A stretch of 64,000 bases of DNA from Hawksworthiomyces lignivorus (taxonomy: Eukaryota > Ascomycota > Sordariomycetes > Ophiostomatales > Ophiostomataceae), in NCBI GenBank assembly GCA_002917075.1, contig NTMA01000041.1:1-64000 (forward strand), written 5' to 3'. Positions 22,171-35,092 of the stretch are shown piece by piece (the stretch's first letter is position 1; each line of letters opens with the position of its first letter). Below the pieces are notes generated by a model. It worked only from the letters and a program-made list of their open reading frames with translations. It was not told the origin of the DNA and searched no databases. The translations under genes were made by a program, and so were the position numbers.

Positions 22171-24196
22171 ATGCTTCCCTATATAAATATTCGTGCGTAT
22201 CTACATCTGGCCTGGACCGATTAGCTCTGCTTCGTCGCAGCGACTAACATTCCCAGCGTTTGTCTACGTGGCCGACAAGCTCGGCGCAGGGCCTGATGAG
22301 CGTAAGGATCCTCTCCCTCCTTCTTTGCATTTGTCTCTTCGTCTCTTCTAACATTTGGATCTTACTTTCCAGTCAAGCTTATCTTCTCCTTTCTGCTGTC
22401 CTACCCGCTAGCCGGCCTCCTGAAGCGGGTACCCGATGCACGCCCCGAGCAGAAGAACCTTTTTATTATAGCGTGCGTCTTATATTTATCTCCCCCCATT
22501 GGTGTGCTCTATTCACCCTTCTATTGACATGCTATCTTCCTCCAGGGTCTCCATTTTCTATCTCATCGGCCTCTTCGATCTTTGGATCGGTCTCCGCACT
22601 CTCTTCATCTCCTCCGCCGGCACCTATGCCATTGCCAAGTACCTGCGGGGCAGCCCCTACATGCCATGGATCGGCTTCGTCTTCCTCATGGGCCATATGT
22701 CCGTCAACCAACTGGAGCGTCAGTTCGCCAACGCACCTGAAACTATTGATATCACCGGCGCCCAGATGGTCCTCGTAATTAAGCTGAGCGCTTTCTGCTG
22801 GAACGTTGCCGATGGCCTGGTCCCGGACGCCGACCTCACAGCCTTTCAGCGCGACCGCGTGCTGCGGGAGCTGCCTAGCCTTCTGGACTTTGCCGGCTAT
22901 GTCCTTTTCTTTCCGTCGCTCTTGGCTGGTCCGGCCTGCGACTTCGCTGAATACCGCCGCTGGCTCGACACGAGCATGTTTGCTGTCCCAGCTTCTATGG
23001 ACCCGGCAAAGCGCCCGCCAACGCGCCGCAAGCGCAAGATCCCCCGCAGCGGTACGCCCGCAATGTTGAAGATGGCCACGGGATTGGCGTGGATCGGCGT
23101 CTTTCTGGTTGCGGGTGCCCGCTATCCGGCTAAGGTGCTGCTTGAAGACGAGGCTGCTGGCGGCACCAGCTTCCTGCGGCGCGTGTGGCTGCTATATGTA
23201 GTGGGATTCGTCACGCGCACAAAGTACTACGGCGTGTGGTCGCTGACCGAGGGTGCTTGCATCCTGGCGGGACTGGGCTTCAACGGCGTCGACCCGGTCA
23301 CGGGCCGCATCGCCTGGAACCGCGTCGCCAACATCGACGCGTGGGGCGTCGAGACTGCCCAGAACACCCGCGCCTACCTGGAGAACTGGAATATGAAGAC
23401 GAACGCCTGGCTGCGTAACTACGTCTACCTGCGGGTTACACCCCGTGGCAAGAAGCCTGGATTCCGCGCTAGCATGGCCACCTTTGTCACCAGCGCTTTC
23501 TGGCACGGCTTCTATCCAGGCTACTACCTGACCTTTGTCCTTGCCAGCTTAATCCAGACTGCCGCCAAGAATTTCCGCCGCTACCTGCGCCCGCTCTTCT
23601 TCCGCGACCCTCTGACCCTACAGGACCCCCTGCCAGCCAAGCGCTGGGTCTACGACCCCCTGAGCTTCCTGGCTACCCAGCTCGCCTTCGCTTTCGCCGT
23701 TGCCCCCTTCGTTCTCCTGACCCTAGCGGATTCCCTTCTTGCTTGGTCTCGCGTCTACTTTTACGCCGTCGTCGGCGTTCTTGCTTCTATGGCCTTCTTC
23801 GCGTCGCCTGCTGGAAAGCCCGCCCTCAAGAAGGCTATCGAGCGCCGGGCTGCCGAAGCCACAAAACGGCAAGGTGCCGCATCTCCTGCGGAGGCTGTCA
23901 AGGTCGTCCCCGCCTTCACCGACCTGGCTTCTAAGCTCCCCTTCATGAAGGAAGATCCAGAGAACCGTGACCTCCCAGCCACTACCCAGTTTCCCCAGAC
24001 CAGCGAGGTCATGGGTTCCGGCTTACCCGCTGATCCGGAGGGCGAGCTTGACGAGATGGTCACCGAGCTGCGTGAAGAGGTCGAGCATCAACGGCTACGG
24101 CTGCGGGCGACACATATGGGTAGCGGTAGCAGTAGCAAGCCTGGGAATGAGCCGGCAGCAGCGGCAGCAGCATCAGATGTGAAGAAGCAGAGCTGA
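22171..24196 (+). CDS. ALE1: Lysophospholipid acyltransferase, MBOAT family
   Basis: Four exons, 22171-22192, 22257-22301, 22373-22472 and 22546-24196, encoding 605 aa. The spliced N-terminus MLPYINIPFVYVADKLGAGP continues into DELKLIFSFLLSYPLAGLLK, as in fungal Ale1 proteins; the first three exons are only 22, 45 and 100 nt. MBOAT features are the Asn-containing NWNMKTNAWLRNYVYLR and the catalytic His in FWHGFYPGYYLTF (about residue 376), among many hydrophobic segments. The enzyme sits in the ER membrane and re-esterifies lysophospholipids with acyl-CoA (Lands cycle). The C-terminal 130 residues are hydrophilic and Ala/Ser-rich. A second possible acceptor for intron 1 at 22240 is rejected because it breaks the family sequence. 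Confidence 0.94.
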
Positions 24197-25249
24197 TGGA
24201 GAATAAGAGATGAGCATGGAAGGGCGGTGGGTCTACGTGCCGGTTTTAGATCTGGGATTTATATGTCGTAATGGACTTGAATTTATGGTTTTTGGTCATA
24301 TTTGTTCTGCATACAAGTGTATACACGGAGTTCGCTTACAGGGCCTTTTCTGTTAGGCCAGTATTTTATCCAGTTTTGGTTTTGAAGCTTTCTTATCTAA
24401 CATCTGACGTTGTATGCCATGATAGAAGAACCGGGAAGGAAATTCAAATTTGCCAAATTGTTTTATTTTTCTCTTGGTATACCATTACTCAAAGGAAAGT
24501 CTGATTCATAGATATCGAAGTACTGTATTACTTTCTGTTGCATCTTCATAATTCCGTCTCGTCTTTTTCCTCCTAAACATTAGATTGTCATAGTATGTGT
24601 GTTTCTTCGTATCTTGACAAAACATAGGAAAGAGTAAAGAAAAGTGATACCTGTCATAATCAGACAGGAGAAACAAGTGGAAAGCAACAACGAATGTAAG
24701 ATCTCCAGCTCGAAGCCCAAGCATTCTATCTATATTAGGAGAAGCTGGACATTATTTTAGCTGAAATGATTTCCTCTGAAAGCAAAAAAGTAATGGACAT
24801 CCAAAATTATGGAGCACATTCTATCAGCTTCAGATAACATGAAAACCCGTATAAATGTATGAATAAAAGAAAAGAAATAATAGTCTCGATTGTTGGGAGA
24901 CGTCCTGGCAGTTCGATCTTTATGCCGCTTAATGAAAATGAAATAGAAGTCCCGTCTTTGCTCCGTAGATGCTGTTGGTACAATTGATACACGAAAAAAA
25001 AGACAAGTTGTAGAAGTCTAAAGGGAAAAAATGTTCTGGTGTAGGAAGACAGAGTCGAAATGAAGTTGAAGGAGAGTAAGAAGATCAAGAAGAGGCCAGA
25101 AAGAAAAGTTGGCATCGTCATTGTGGATTCCACAAAAGCAAGGAGAGGAAGAGTAGTCGTTGCAGTGCCGTCGAGCTCTTCCAAGGAAATTTTGATGTAA
25201 TTAGTTAGGGCATAATTTTTTGTTCAACGACTACGAGGTATGAAGGATA
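24197..25249. other. Convergent 3' flanks of ALE1 and the serine-rich gene
   Basis: AT-rich, with tail-to-tail transcription. A 125-codon minus-strand frame (24807-25184) shows no family features. Nothing else was recognised. Confidence 0.5.
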
Positions 25250-28200
25250 TCATTGTCCCCAGTGTTGGTGAACACCAACCACAACCAGAGCTGCAATAGC
25301 GCCCAAAATTAACAGGCCGAACACGGACATGCCTCTATTGAGCGTACGCCACCAGCGAGCGCTCTGGAATCGCATCTCATCGGCCTGGGCCATGCGACGT
25401 TTGAGTGCTTCAGGCACACCATAGTCACCTTCGACACGCTTCTCTTTAGCACGTTGAGGATCGAGTGGGAGAGGGAGAAACGAGGCAATCATCCAGGCTG
25501 TTCAAAGTCAGCTAGTCTATATTTTACAACATGTTATCGCTAAATTGATCACTTACCAAATGGAAATATAAAGCCCACTGTAAACAGAAGAACTTGGAGA
25601 TTGCGGCGATCAAAAACAGAATTGTTCTCAGTACTCCACGTGACGCTTGGTGGCTCCCAGACACTGAAGCGTGTCGCTCGGCGGTCGACTCTAAGGTGAG
25701 GCGACCAGAGAGAGCTCGTCATCTTGCGCAGGCCAGGTGCCCGTACACGATAATCGCGAATTGAGGGACCATCGGCAGCCTCCATGCTGGCCGCATCCGA
25801 AAAGGGTCGTGGCCCTGCAGGTTGCACCTCGCGGGCACGCCGCCGTGTATTGAAGATATTTAATGCAATGTTTTCGATGCTAGGTGAGCCGCGGAATGCA
25901 CTATTGGGTCGACTGCCGCCATGATCGCCACCGGCGTAATCATCTCCGCGACCCAGCTCGGATACACTGGGAGAGGCGGTCAAAGCACGATGCTCCCCAG
26001 AGCCGTAATATACGCGTGCCCACACTGGAAAACTGCCACTTGCCAAACTACGGACGCTGTTGGACGAGTGCAGGTTTCGTGCGGAATTGTTGCTGCTGGA
26101 AAAGAAGCCCGAGAGTCCTGACCGAGACGGCTGGCGCAGTACATCATGCAGGTCGGCCAAGCCGTCACCATGCTCGTCGTGGTCGCGCACGGTACGGATT
26201 GGAGGCGGCGGCGGGGCTATGCTGCCTGTTGTTGCTGGCGATGCAGAGTTAGTATTGCGGAAGAATGCTGGTTGTGGCCGATCAAGTATGGAATCGCTTC
26301 GCGAATGGCGGTCCCGAGCTTCCTCTAGTTGCAAAGCTAAAGAGCTAGAAATACTCGGCATGTTGCGACTGTGGGAGCTGCTAGCCCAGCCCGCGCTCGA
26401 TCGCCTAGCACTCATAGCGCTGATAGCACTAGCATCGCCGCGAATCAAGCTGTGACCGCTGGGAGCCCCCGACACCACGGACAGAGAACGAGAGACGGCG
26501 CGCGAGTCGTTGCTGTCGACTTCGCTCTCGGACATGACGGTGGACAGTTGGGAGCTCCATTGGTGTGGATGTTCTTCGACCATCTGGATCGCCCGTTTGG
26601 GCTGTTGGGGAAGAGTAGGAGAGGAAGGGGAGGGCGGAGAGATTGGAGAGGCGGGGGAGTTCAATTGAGGCGGTGATGACGCATCCCATGAATCTGGTAC
26701 GCTTCTCGTTGGCGTTCCTCGGAGAACGGTGCTATCGTCCTTTCTGGCCGGTGGTGCGGGAAGCGGCAATGGCTTCCGTTTCGGCGGCGGCGTCCTACTG
26801 AGAGAAGAACCGGATGCTACGGAAGATCCTAGACGCTGTTGGTGTTTCAAGGGGCTCTTGGTCTTGGGCGCAACATAAACCGGTACCGGTGGAATATTGA
26901 GGTTCAAGAATGCCTGGCCTGCAAAAAAGGTGCTGGTAGCTTCTTGACCAAAAAGAGAGGAGACGGACTTGATTGAAGCGGCACGACGAAGTGATTCTCG
27001 TGAATGCGACTTATAGTAGCCAAACCTTTCGTTAGAGCGCTTACGCCGCGCAGGCTGAAGAGGCGGAACGATGAGGCTCTCCTGCGAGTATGCGGGACGA
27101 GGCTGTCGCGAGACAGTGACCAGCGATGACCCGGCTGACGACGATGGCGGCAGTAAAATGGACGATGGCTCTCCGTGAAGCACGTAGTTTTGATCGCTAT
27201 CGACGGAGTCGAGCGTATCAGTGGTGGTGTTTGCGGTGCGCGGTGGGAAAGGAGGGCTGCTGGAAATGTCGATATTTGCAGTAAACGAGTTGTCGTTATC
27301 GTCGTCCTGTTGATCTAGGAAACGAGAGGGAGCAGGTGGTGATGATGCACCGAGAATAACAACGTTTGGAGCGCCACTACTGTTAGAGATTCCGGTCTCA
27401 AAGGAATCGACCGAAGGGTACGACGCAAGCGAAGAAAATGTTTGATCCGGATCGTCAGTGCGCCGCAGTACAGGCAAGGGTGGAGCAGCTGGTGACGAAA
27501 CACCAAGGATCTTGATGTTACTCGAGGGGCTGGAAGACAAAGATAGGCCGAAGCTGTCAGACTGATGAGCCGCGACAGGTGTAGCAGTAGCAGGCGACGA
27601 GCTGTGAGCGTAGACTTTGTAATTGGTGGCAGCAGAGACAGTTGAAGCAGAGAAAGAGAGAGACGAGGAGGTCGATATGGCACCAGCGGAATGATCGGAC
27701 GCAAATGATGTCTTCTTTTGTGACAAGTGGGTAAGATCAGAGACGGAGGGCGAGGCACCGCTGACAGTCGTGGAACCAGCCGCAGGGCCGCTGGCAATAA
27801 CTGTGGTGGTTGGGCTGGAGGTCTCAGAGAGTGGAGGGAGTGTAAAGATGTCGAGTGTAGACACGACTGGGTGGTGTTTTTGAGAGTACGAAAAGGTGGA
27901 GGGAACAGCACGGCCCTTTCCTTTGGTACGCCTCAAGTCAGGGGTTTTGGGGACCTTGCGCAGACCACCGACGAGTTGGTAATTCCACGGCGAACTTGTA
28001 GAAGCAGCAGTTGCAGAAGAGAGAAGGGAAGGGTCGGCTGGAGCTATAGGATCCTCAGTTAAGCGTACGGTTGAGGAGCCAGGCGACGGGGTGAAAGGTG
28101 AAAGGCTACTGCGGTCTGGGAGGGTGGCGCTGCTGGTTAAAGGCGAGCTGGGACGATCGTCGCTGCTAAAGGCGTCTGAAGACAGCCGTTCATGCGAGCT

Positions 28201-29889
28201 GGACGAGCGAACTGTAGAGGTAACAAAAGAAAGAGGTGGTGACTTTAGGCTGCTTATGGTAGTGGCAGTGGAGGTTGGAGGAGGCTGGTCACTGTGCACA
28301 AGAAGGCCGGGAGAAGTGGCAGACGCGGATACACTGCCGCTTATGCCACGAGGAACAAGAGAGAATGTCTTGTCGGCGTGAACGGCAATGAAGTTCCGAC
28401 GCCGGGAATTGGGGCGGGGCGCGACGGCCGAGGAAGAGACAGATGTAATGGATGCGACCGACGGCGAAGGGGAAGGGGAAGAGGTGGTCAAGGTGGAAGA
28501 AGCAGTAGTGGATGTGGTGGTGGTGATGGTCGGTTGCTGATAAGAAGAGCGGAAGTATGTCGACGTCGGCGACGGTGACGTCTGGAATGTTGGTGACGAT
28601 GATAATGTGGGCAGCTGGTGGTGATGGTCAGCCGTGCGGCTGTTTCGTTCGGCAGGGTAAGCAGAAGAAACAAATGACAATGATGCGCTGGGTTGAGAAG
28701 GATCGAGCTGGGCTGCAGCGAGTGCAGTATCTGCATTCTCGAGGTGGTGATAATAGTCGGAAACAACGCTGTCCTGCTGCGGCTGACGTGGGTTGTGGGC
28801 CAGGAGGCGGGATGTCGCATTAATAGACGTGATATTGGTGACATGGCTGGTATTGCTGGTACTTCTGCCAATTCTGGTATTTTGGGAATTTCTGGTCGCC
28901 GGTGTGTCTGACGTTGCGCTTGGAAAAGTGGTGTTCGTTGCGAGCAAGGAGCCAGTTAGGCTAGTGAGTTTCGACCCTGAAACGTTCTTGTTGTAATCCC
29001 TGGCCAATGGAAATCCGCTTTCGCTGGGCGTCGATAATGCAGACCCTTGCCCGCTGGATGCATAGCCCTCTCTCTCCTGTCTACCGTCATTTCCTGTCCT
29101 CTTCGTATTTGCTCGACTTTCTGATTTCGCTGACGGTCCAGAGAATCCTGCATTATTTTCATTTCTGGCCTTCCCTGTCAGTCCACCAACCACAGTGCGA
29201 CTGCCGCTGGATTTGCTGCTGCCAGCTGCACTGCCGGGGGTTGGTGAAGGCGCATTCGAAGCTGAAGAAACAGAAGCAGAAGCGGAGGCAGATGCAGCTG
29301 CAGCTGCGAGAGCGGCGGAAGAGCCCCAACTGCGGCGGCTGGCCCAGCTGGTGGGTCGGCTGGCCCGCCTGCTGACTACTGTTGTTGCTGTGCGGTCGCT
29401 ATCTTCGTCATCGTCTGCATCCGAGAACTCTCGTGACCGTCGTTGTCTCTGCCGATCCCGCCGTCGTCGCCGGCGAGGTGAGCTGCTAGGTGATCCCGAT
29501 GGCTGTTGTCCGGGTTGCGCTTGCGCCTGTGCTTCGAGTCGAGGCGGCGAGTACGGCACAAGTCGGATGCCGGCTAATCGGTTATTCTCGGAAGGTGTCC
29601 GCTCATGGAGAGGCAAGGGCAGCGGGGCTGGACAGCCGCCGGCCCACTCTCCCTGGTCTTCCTGGTCCATCTGGTCTCGTGAGCCATCTCGGTCTGCCGG
29701 GGCCGAGTACCCCGACATGGCGACTGTGGTGTATGCGTTCTTCTCGGCTTGGTGCCCTTCTCCGGTATCCAACCGAGACGACCTTGTCTTCGGCCCAGCC
29801 GGGACGAGGTCGTCTTGGGATGGTTTGCTAGAGGCCGACGACCACGATGTGGGGCGATCAGTCATAAAGCGCGGCCATCTCGAGTTCAT
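25250..29889 (-). CDS. Very large serine-rich fungal protein with C-terminal membrane anchor
   Basis: Two exons, 25557-29889 and 25250-25497, encoding 1526 aa. About 1,370 residues are Ser/Thr/Pro-rich and probably disordered, with repeated SSPPAP-type segments such as ILGVSSPAAPPLPV and ILGASSPPAPSRF. The conserved end begins near SVSELGRGDD. It contains SFRGSPSIENIALNIF-like sequence (here FRGSPSIENIALNIFNTRRR), a TM segment LLFTVGFIFPFAWMIASFLP that spans the intron, then a second TM, GLLILGAIAALVVVGV. The FPF-A-W junction is created by splicing G|CC (GTAAGT donor, CAG acceptor) and matches fungal serine-rich protein ends. The start at 29889 is the first ATG; a second ATG lies nine codons in, and neither has a strong context. 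Function unknown; a plasma-membrane or ER anchor is inferred. Confidence 0.85.
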
Positions 29890-32800
29890 GCGAGCTTTTA
29901 ATTGCCAGTCCAGTCCAGTGTGTTGTTTTATGGTCTAATTCGTTTCCAGCTCCAGGCTAATACAATGGTGATCGATCCGACTGCGAATGCCACCCGCTCT
30001 ACGACAGCAGCCTTATGCAGCTGAGTTTGTCGAGATACCTTGACCGGCGTCGACCCCAGTAAGGCGTGAGTCGAACACGCCGGTCGTGCAAGCGGGCAGT
30101 GGTGATGAGAGAGGCCAAAAGAATTATAGCGAAAAAACCTGACAAAGAAAAATAAAAGGTTTCCTGGCGCTAGTTATGGGCAAGGGTCGCAAGAATAGCA
30201 AGATCGCAGGGTTGAGAGGGTGTGGAGATGTGGAGAGGGAGGGATGTCTGGAGACCGGCTTCCTCTTATATGGATGGGCTTTCTTTATGCTCTCGTGGGG
30301 TGTATGGGAGTGTGAGAGCAAGAGGGTGGGAAAACAATGCGCTCCGTTCTGTTCTTGGGGCAAAGGGCATACACGCAAAAAAGAAGAATGTGTCTCTCGT
30401 AGGCGTAGTCGTTACGTAGTCGTTGCGTGTTCGTCGCGGAGTCGTAACTGGTATCGTCAAAAATCGTCGTCGTTGGCTTCGTCAGGGTCGAGGAACCGTT
30501 GTATGGTGGCCAGTGTTTGTGGACTGGTTCACGAGATGATTGAGAGTATTAGGCGCCGGCTGCAGTGATGGCAACGGAGGCAAAGGAAGAACAGGAAAGG
30601 GAAGATGAGGGGCCGTCAAGCATGAAAAGCATTAATAGTAATTACGATGGTTCCAAATATATGGAAACAAGGGAGGGGGTGTAAGATGATAGATGTGGGC
30701 AGGTATTAAAGACAATAGAATATGACAAGAAGAAAAAAATAAGAATACAAAAGGCTTAAGACAAAGGAATGAAAGAAAGAATCATCACAAGAAACAAGAT
30801 CGTCAAGAAAGAAGAGATAGAGAAAGAACAGGCAAGACGAGTCGTGACAGGTTGTCAAAAAGATTAAAGAGAAAAGACGAAGCACGTAAGAAACATGTAG
30901 ACGAGATATCTAGGCGAGATATGTCAAGGCAGGGGAGTTTGATAGGGGTTCGAGAAAAGACAGGTCGAGAAAGTCGGTCTGCGCCTCGAATGCCGCTCAA
31001 GAGAACATGAGAAGCGAGCTGTCAAGAGAAAACCTTAATGCCCCGTATCATGACCAGGGGTTTAATGGAAAGTGTGGGAGAGAGTGGGCATGGGGAGGGG
31101 ATAGGGGAGGGTTGAGATATAGGAGAACCATAGAGAGTCCCCAATATATTAAGGGAAAGAATATAATGGAAACGAGAGACCAGAAGAGAACAATAAGGTC
31201 GAGGGGGGTGTGAATCTTAATATTCGATCAAGGGTTCGTGGACCAAGGACCAAAGAGAGACCTGATCGAGCATGAAAGAGACTATTAAGAAAAGGAATAC
31301 AGATTGCGTGAGCTGTGTGAATGGGTGTGTGGTGGGTGTGCCAGCGTTGTGCGAGTGGTTGTGACAATATGCTAAAGAGAGGCGAAAGAGATATGAAATG
31401 TTACAAGACCAGTTCTAAACTACAAAAGCGGCCTTGTTTCGGACCTAGAAATGAGCGAGCGAATGGAAGTGGTGAAAGAAGAGAAAGAGGGCAAAGAAAG
31501 TCAGAAAAAGTAAGGAGAGGTGTAGAAGGATGAAAGTTTGAAAGAGAGAAAATTGTGCGCGGGCAGTCATACAAAGATATCAATGGAATAGCTCACGCAA
31601 AGTGGACGGCCAAAGTAAACATGTTGAGGACTGGGAGGACAAGAGAGAAGCAAAAGCAAAGAGCGGGCAAGAAAGTAACAAACTCCAGATGATCCGACTT
31701 CTTCAGAGAAGAAAAAATGTCAGTGGTTGGCTACACCCACAGCTGCGACCAGGATGGCCATCATTTTCCCTGTTTCTCCTCTTCTGAACTGGCACGCGAA
31801 GGGAAAAAGAGAGTCAGCGAGAGAGAAAAGAGTGGCATCGCGAACCAAAGACACTATCTCCATTGGCCCACAGCGTAGCTTGCACGAAAGGTACATTCTG
31901 GTTGCATGCAACGTTCAGGAGAGGCGTGTGCGGGTGCGTTTGTGTGTGTATGTACTCCGTACTCTCCCCCCCCAATGTGTGTAAGTGTGCGTACTAGGGT
32001 TATTTTGGGGGGTGGATCTGGTCTATGTCTGTATGTACTCGGTATTGGAATGTACATAGTCTCACTCAAGCGTTCCTGTTGTTTCGTTTTGCTGAAGAAC
32101 CGGCCTATTGTACTTCTCATACCACAGCAAATAATTGACTTTCTGCAGATGTGCAATGAAAATCGCAGGCTGCGCATCCCAAATTGCAGCTGTGCAATTT
32201 GCCAGGGGTGGCGGCATGCAGGAAAAATGAACGAAACTGAACGAAAGGATAGACAGAATCGACCGTGGTTGAGCTGGCTCCAGAAACGACAGAAGAAACG
32301 AACGAAACGCCAGTGAGGACCCAGAAGAGCCAAAAAGAGACCCCGCTGGTCAGTGGAGAACGAGAGACGAACCCCGGCCTCGCCGCGCGCCAGGCTGGTA
32401 CCTGAAATGTTTCCTAGCCACAGGATTAGGATGATTTCTTTGGTTGCATGAAATAAGAGACGCCAAAGAGAGACAAAATGGGGGAATTGACCAATCTGCG
32501 CGTTTAGGCGTGAAGGAGAGGTAATTACGGAGGCAAAAAGAGAGAAAGAGACGGATAATACGCATAGTAAAATTGCACATATGTGCTGTAGGCGTTGTGC
32601 ATAACACTATTGATTTACGGAGCCCTGCAGCCGTGCAAAATGGTACATACGGAAGGAGGAGAGCCAAGGCAAAAAAAGAATGAGAAGGAACCCTCGTAAG
32701 ATATGATACATAAACGGAATGAGAGAGGCGTTCGCTGCTTCCTACGCTAGGAAAGCGAGATGCAGCTGGTGACAGGACTGGAATGAGCAAGTAGGTAAAC

Positions 32801-35092
32801 AAAACAATGGATAGAAGCCATAACTGGCTTTCTTTCTGCTTATGTTCTTCCACAGAGAGCTGCATATGCAAGACGACGCTGCAGAGGTCCTGCACCTGTG
32901 CGATAATACATGAAAAGCGGACCATGGGAAATTCCTCTGCTTTCTTTTACGAAGCACGGGATTCAATGTATACATTGGAGTACAGACTGCAAAGGACGAA
33001 ATAAGAACCCATGTGTCTCTGCAGAGGCAAGAACCCAAACATAAATAGAACCTGGTTGCGCGCGCGAGAGGGCAAAACTTGGGAATGCCCACGCTGGCCT
33101 CTCGGAAGAGACCGAATGGCCGCATAACCTGAGGCTTTCACGACAGCTGTCTCGTCCACCAACGGAAAGATACGGTGCTGTGTCATCTCGAGCGCATGGC
33201 GTCTGAGCAGAGCACTGCAACGCGGCATTCTGCTCTTCCAGTCGCTGCTCTTTTTTTTTTTTCCTTGTTTTGATGCTGCACTTCCGATCATGATCGTCTT
33301 TCTTTTCGTTTTGGTCTGTGGTCTCATCTGGCGCCATCCATACTGCTGCATGCAGCCAACCGAGACGGAGAAAGACAAAGACGGAGATGGGAGACCCGTG
33401 GGCGTCTGTCTGACTAGTGAAATTGGCTGTCCGTTGCTTCTCGTCGGCAGCCGCCTGTCATTATTGAAGCTCAGCAGACGGCCTCGTTTGGATATAGTAA
33501 TACAGGGTACGCATTCTTCTTTTTAAGAGCCCATGCCGTAAAGAGTAGAAAAACTAGAGCTCTGTGGGGTGGCACTGTCACAAGCTCATTCTTTTGGGGT
33601 GGCTCGACGTAGTGACAGCGGTCAACAAAAAACGGGTTTAATGAGAACATGGGGAATCCAGGTACTGGGTAGGGAAAGACGCGTTTTAGGTCTAGCGGAT
33701 TGGCAAGCGCGTCGCGACGTGGGATCGTCGGAGGGTGTGATCCAGTAGTCGAAGATACACCAGCCTCCTACAACTCACAAAAAAATGCTATGCTAACAAA
33801 ATATTCCGCAAGCCCTAAAGACCAGCGGAGTATATATGCTCGTATGTACATACTTGTGCAAAGCTAGCAGGGAACAATTGCGGCACTGTAGCATAGTGAT
33901 GGAGAAAAACTGTTCGGATGACCAGGGCATAATGGGTCGGCTGTGGGCTGGGCTTCTATGAGAACTGAAATAAAAAGGTGAAAGGCTAGAAAGACGGTGA
34001 GCGCCTCCTAATAAGTTCTTCTCTGTTCTCCTTTGCAGCCCCTGGTTTATTATCCTTGTTCAGGTACGCTGTCGTAGCTCAAGGCTGAGAATACAGTTGG
34101 TATTGGGTTTAGCTTCCCTACGACTCCTGAGCTACCCCTGTAGGATGCTCGTATATACTTTGAAATGGCCTGGTCTGGCTGCCCTGTGGACAAGACTGAA
34201 AGTCACGCGACTTCGTGTCCATGTAGAAAAGCGAAGAAATAGACCAAAAAAGGACTGCAGCATATTTAAAGACACGATGCCGAAATGCAGACCAGTCTAA
34301 GCTAAGCATTGTAGGTATGCAAAACAATAAACCAAGCAAAACAACCTCAAAAGAGACCAAACGGCAGGTGGCAGACAGCAGGAAGAGGCGTGTATGTACA
34401 AGAAGATGGCCAGTAAATATCATGCATGGCACTCCCGATCATTGAACAAGTCAAGTCCAACAACCAGGTTGCCCTTGGATGAAGTCTGTGTTAGTAGGCT
34501 CGTGTGAATAGAGAGAAACGGACCGGGCGGAAGAAATGCAACGTAAGTCTACAAGAAGGATAAAGTAAGGTACGTGTGCAAACTATTGGGGCGAAAGGGG
34601 GAAGCTATTTTTATTGCGCCAAATATTGAAATGGAACATTCCACTACGTAATGTATCCAGGGCGAGGGGAAAATAGCCAGAACGCTTGGGCCCAACCAGA
34701 GCCTTACTACTGCTAGGTAGCGAAACGTAGGAGCTGTCCCGGTCGATTTTCCCGGCTGCAACAAATCAGAGCATCGTACCAGCATCTTGCCATTGTGTGC
34801 TGTCGACACTCGCCTTATTGCGCAGCAACCCATTCGGGTCACGCCTTGTGCTCTTTTTCTCGCACCGCAGCGTGTTTAGCTACCCAAGGTTCTGCACTCT
34901 GGTTGCGGCCGCATTGGGAGAGCATTCGCATATCGAAGCGCCTTGCAACAAAGAGAAAACGTGTACGTGGAGCTTTGCTGCATCTCTGGCGGCTCTAGAC
35001 TGATATCCCAAGCTGTTGGATCGACCTCGACGGACACAACCAACCCAACTATACCAACTTCATCAAAGGTGTCTCAATTGCCTTTGCCCATC
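29890..35092. other. Five-kilobase gene-poor region between divergent serine-rich gene and RCE1
   Basis: The left part is the promoter and leader of the serine-rich gene, the right end that of RCE1. Between them I see no protein family on either strand. Minus-strand frames of 130-190 codons at 31854-33378 look compositional. One GTACTCCGTAC element lies at 31952-31962. No RNA gene was recognised. Confidence 0.5.
30590..31720 (-). promoter_or_regulatory. Long polypurine/polypyrimidine tract upstream of the serine-rich gene
   Basis: The plus strand is overwhelmingly A/G, so the minus strand (the coding sense of the gene starting at 29889) is a CT-rich tract over a kilobase long. It begins about 700 bases upstream of the ATG. 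By analogy with other genes in this window it may mark a distant transcription start and a long leader. Confidence 0.4.

Noticed and set aside
31854..33378. Three minus-strand frames of 143-191 codons in the gene-poor region
   Set aside because: They read Phe/Ser/Cys/Leu-rich products of a polypyrimidine strand, with no splice logic linking them and no known domain.
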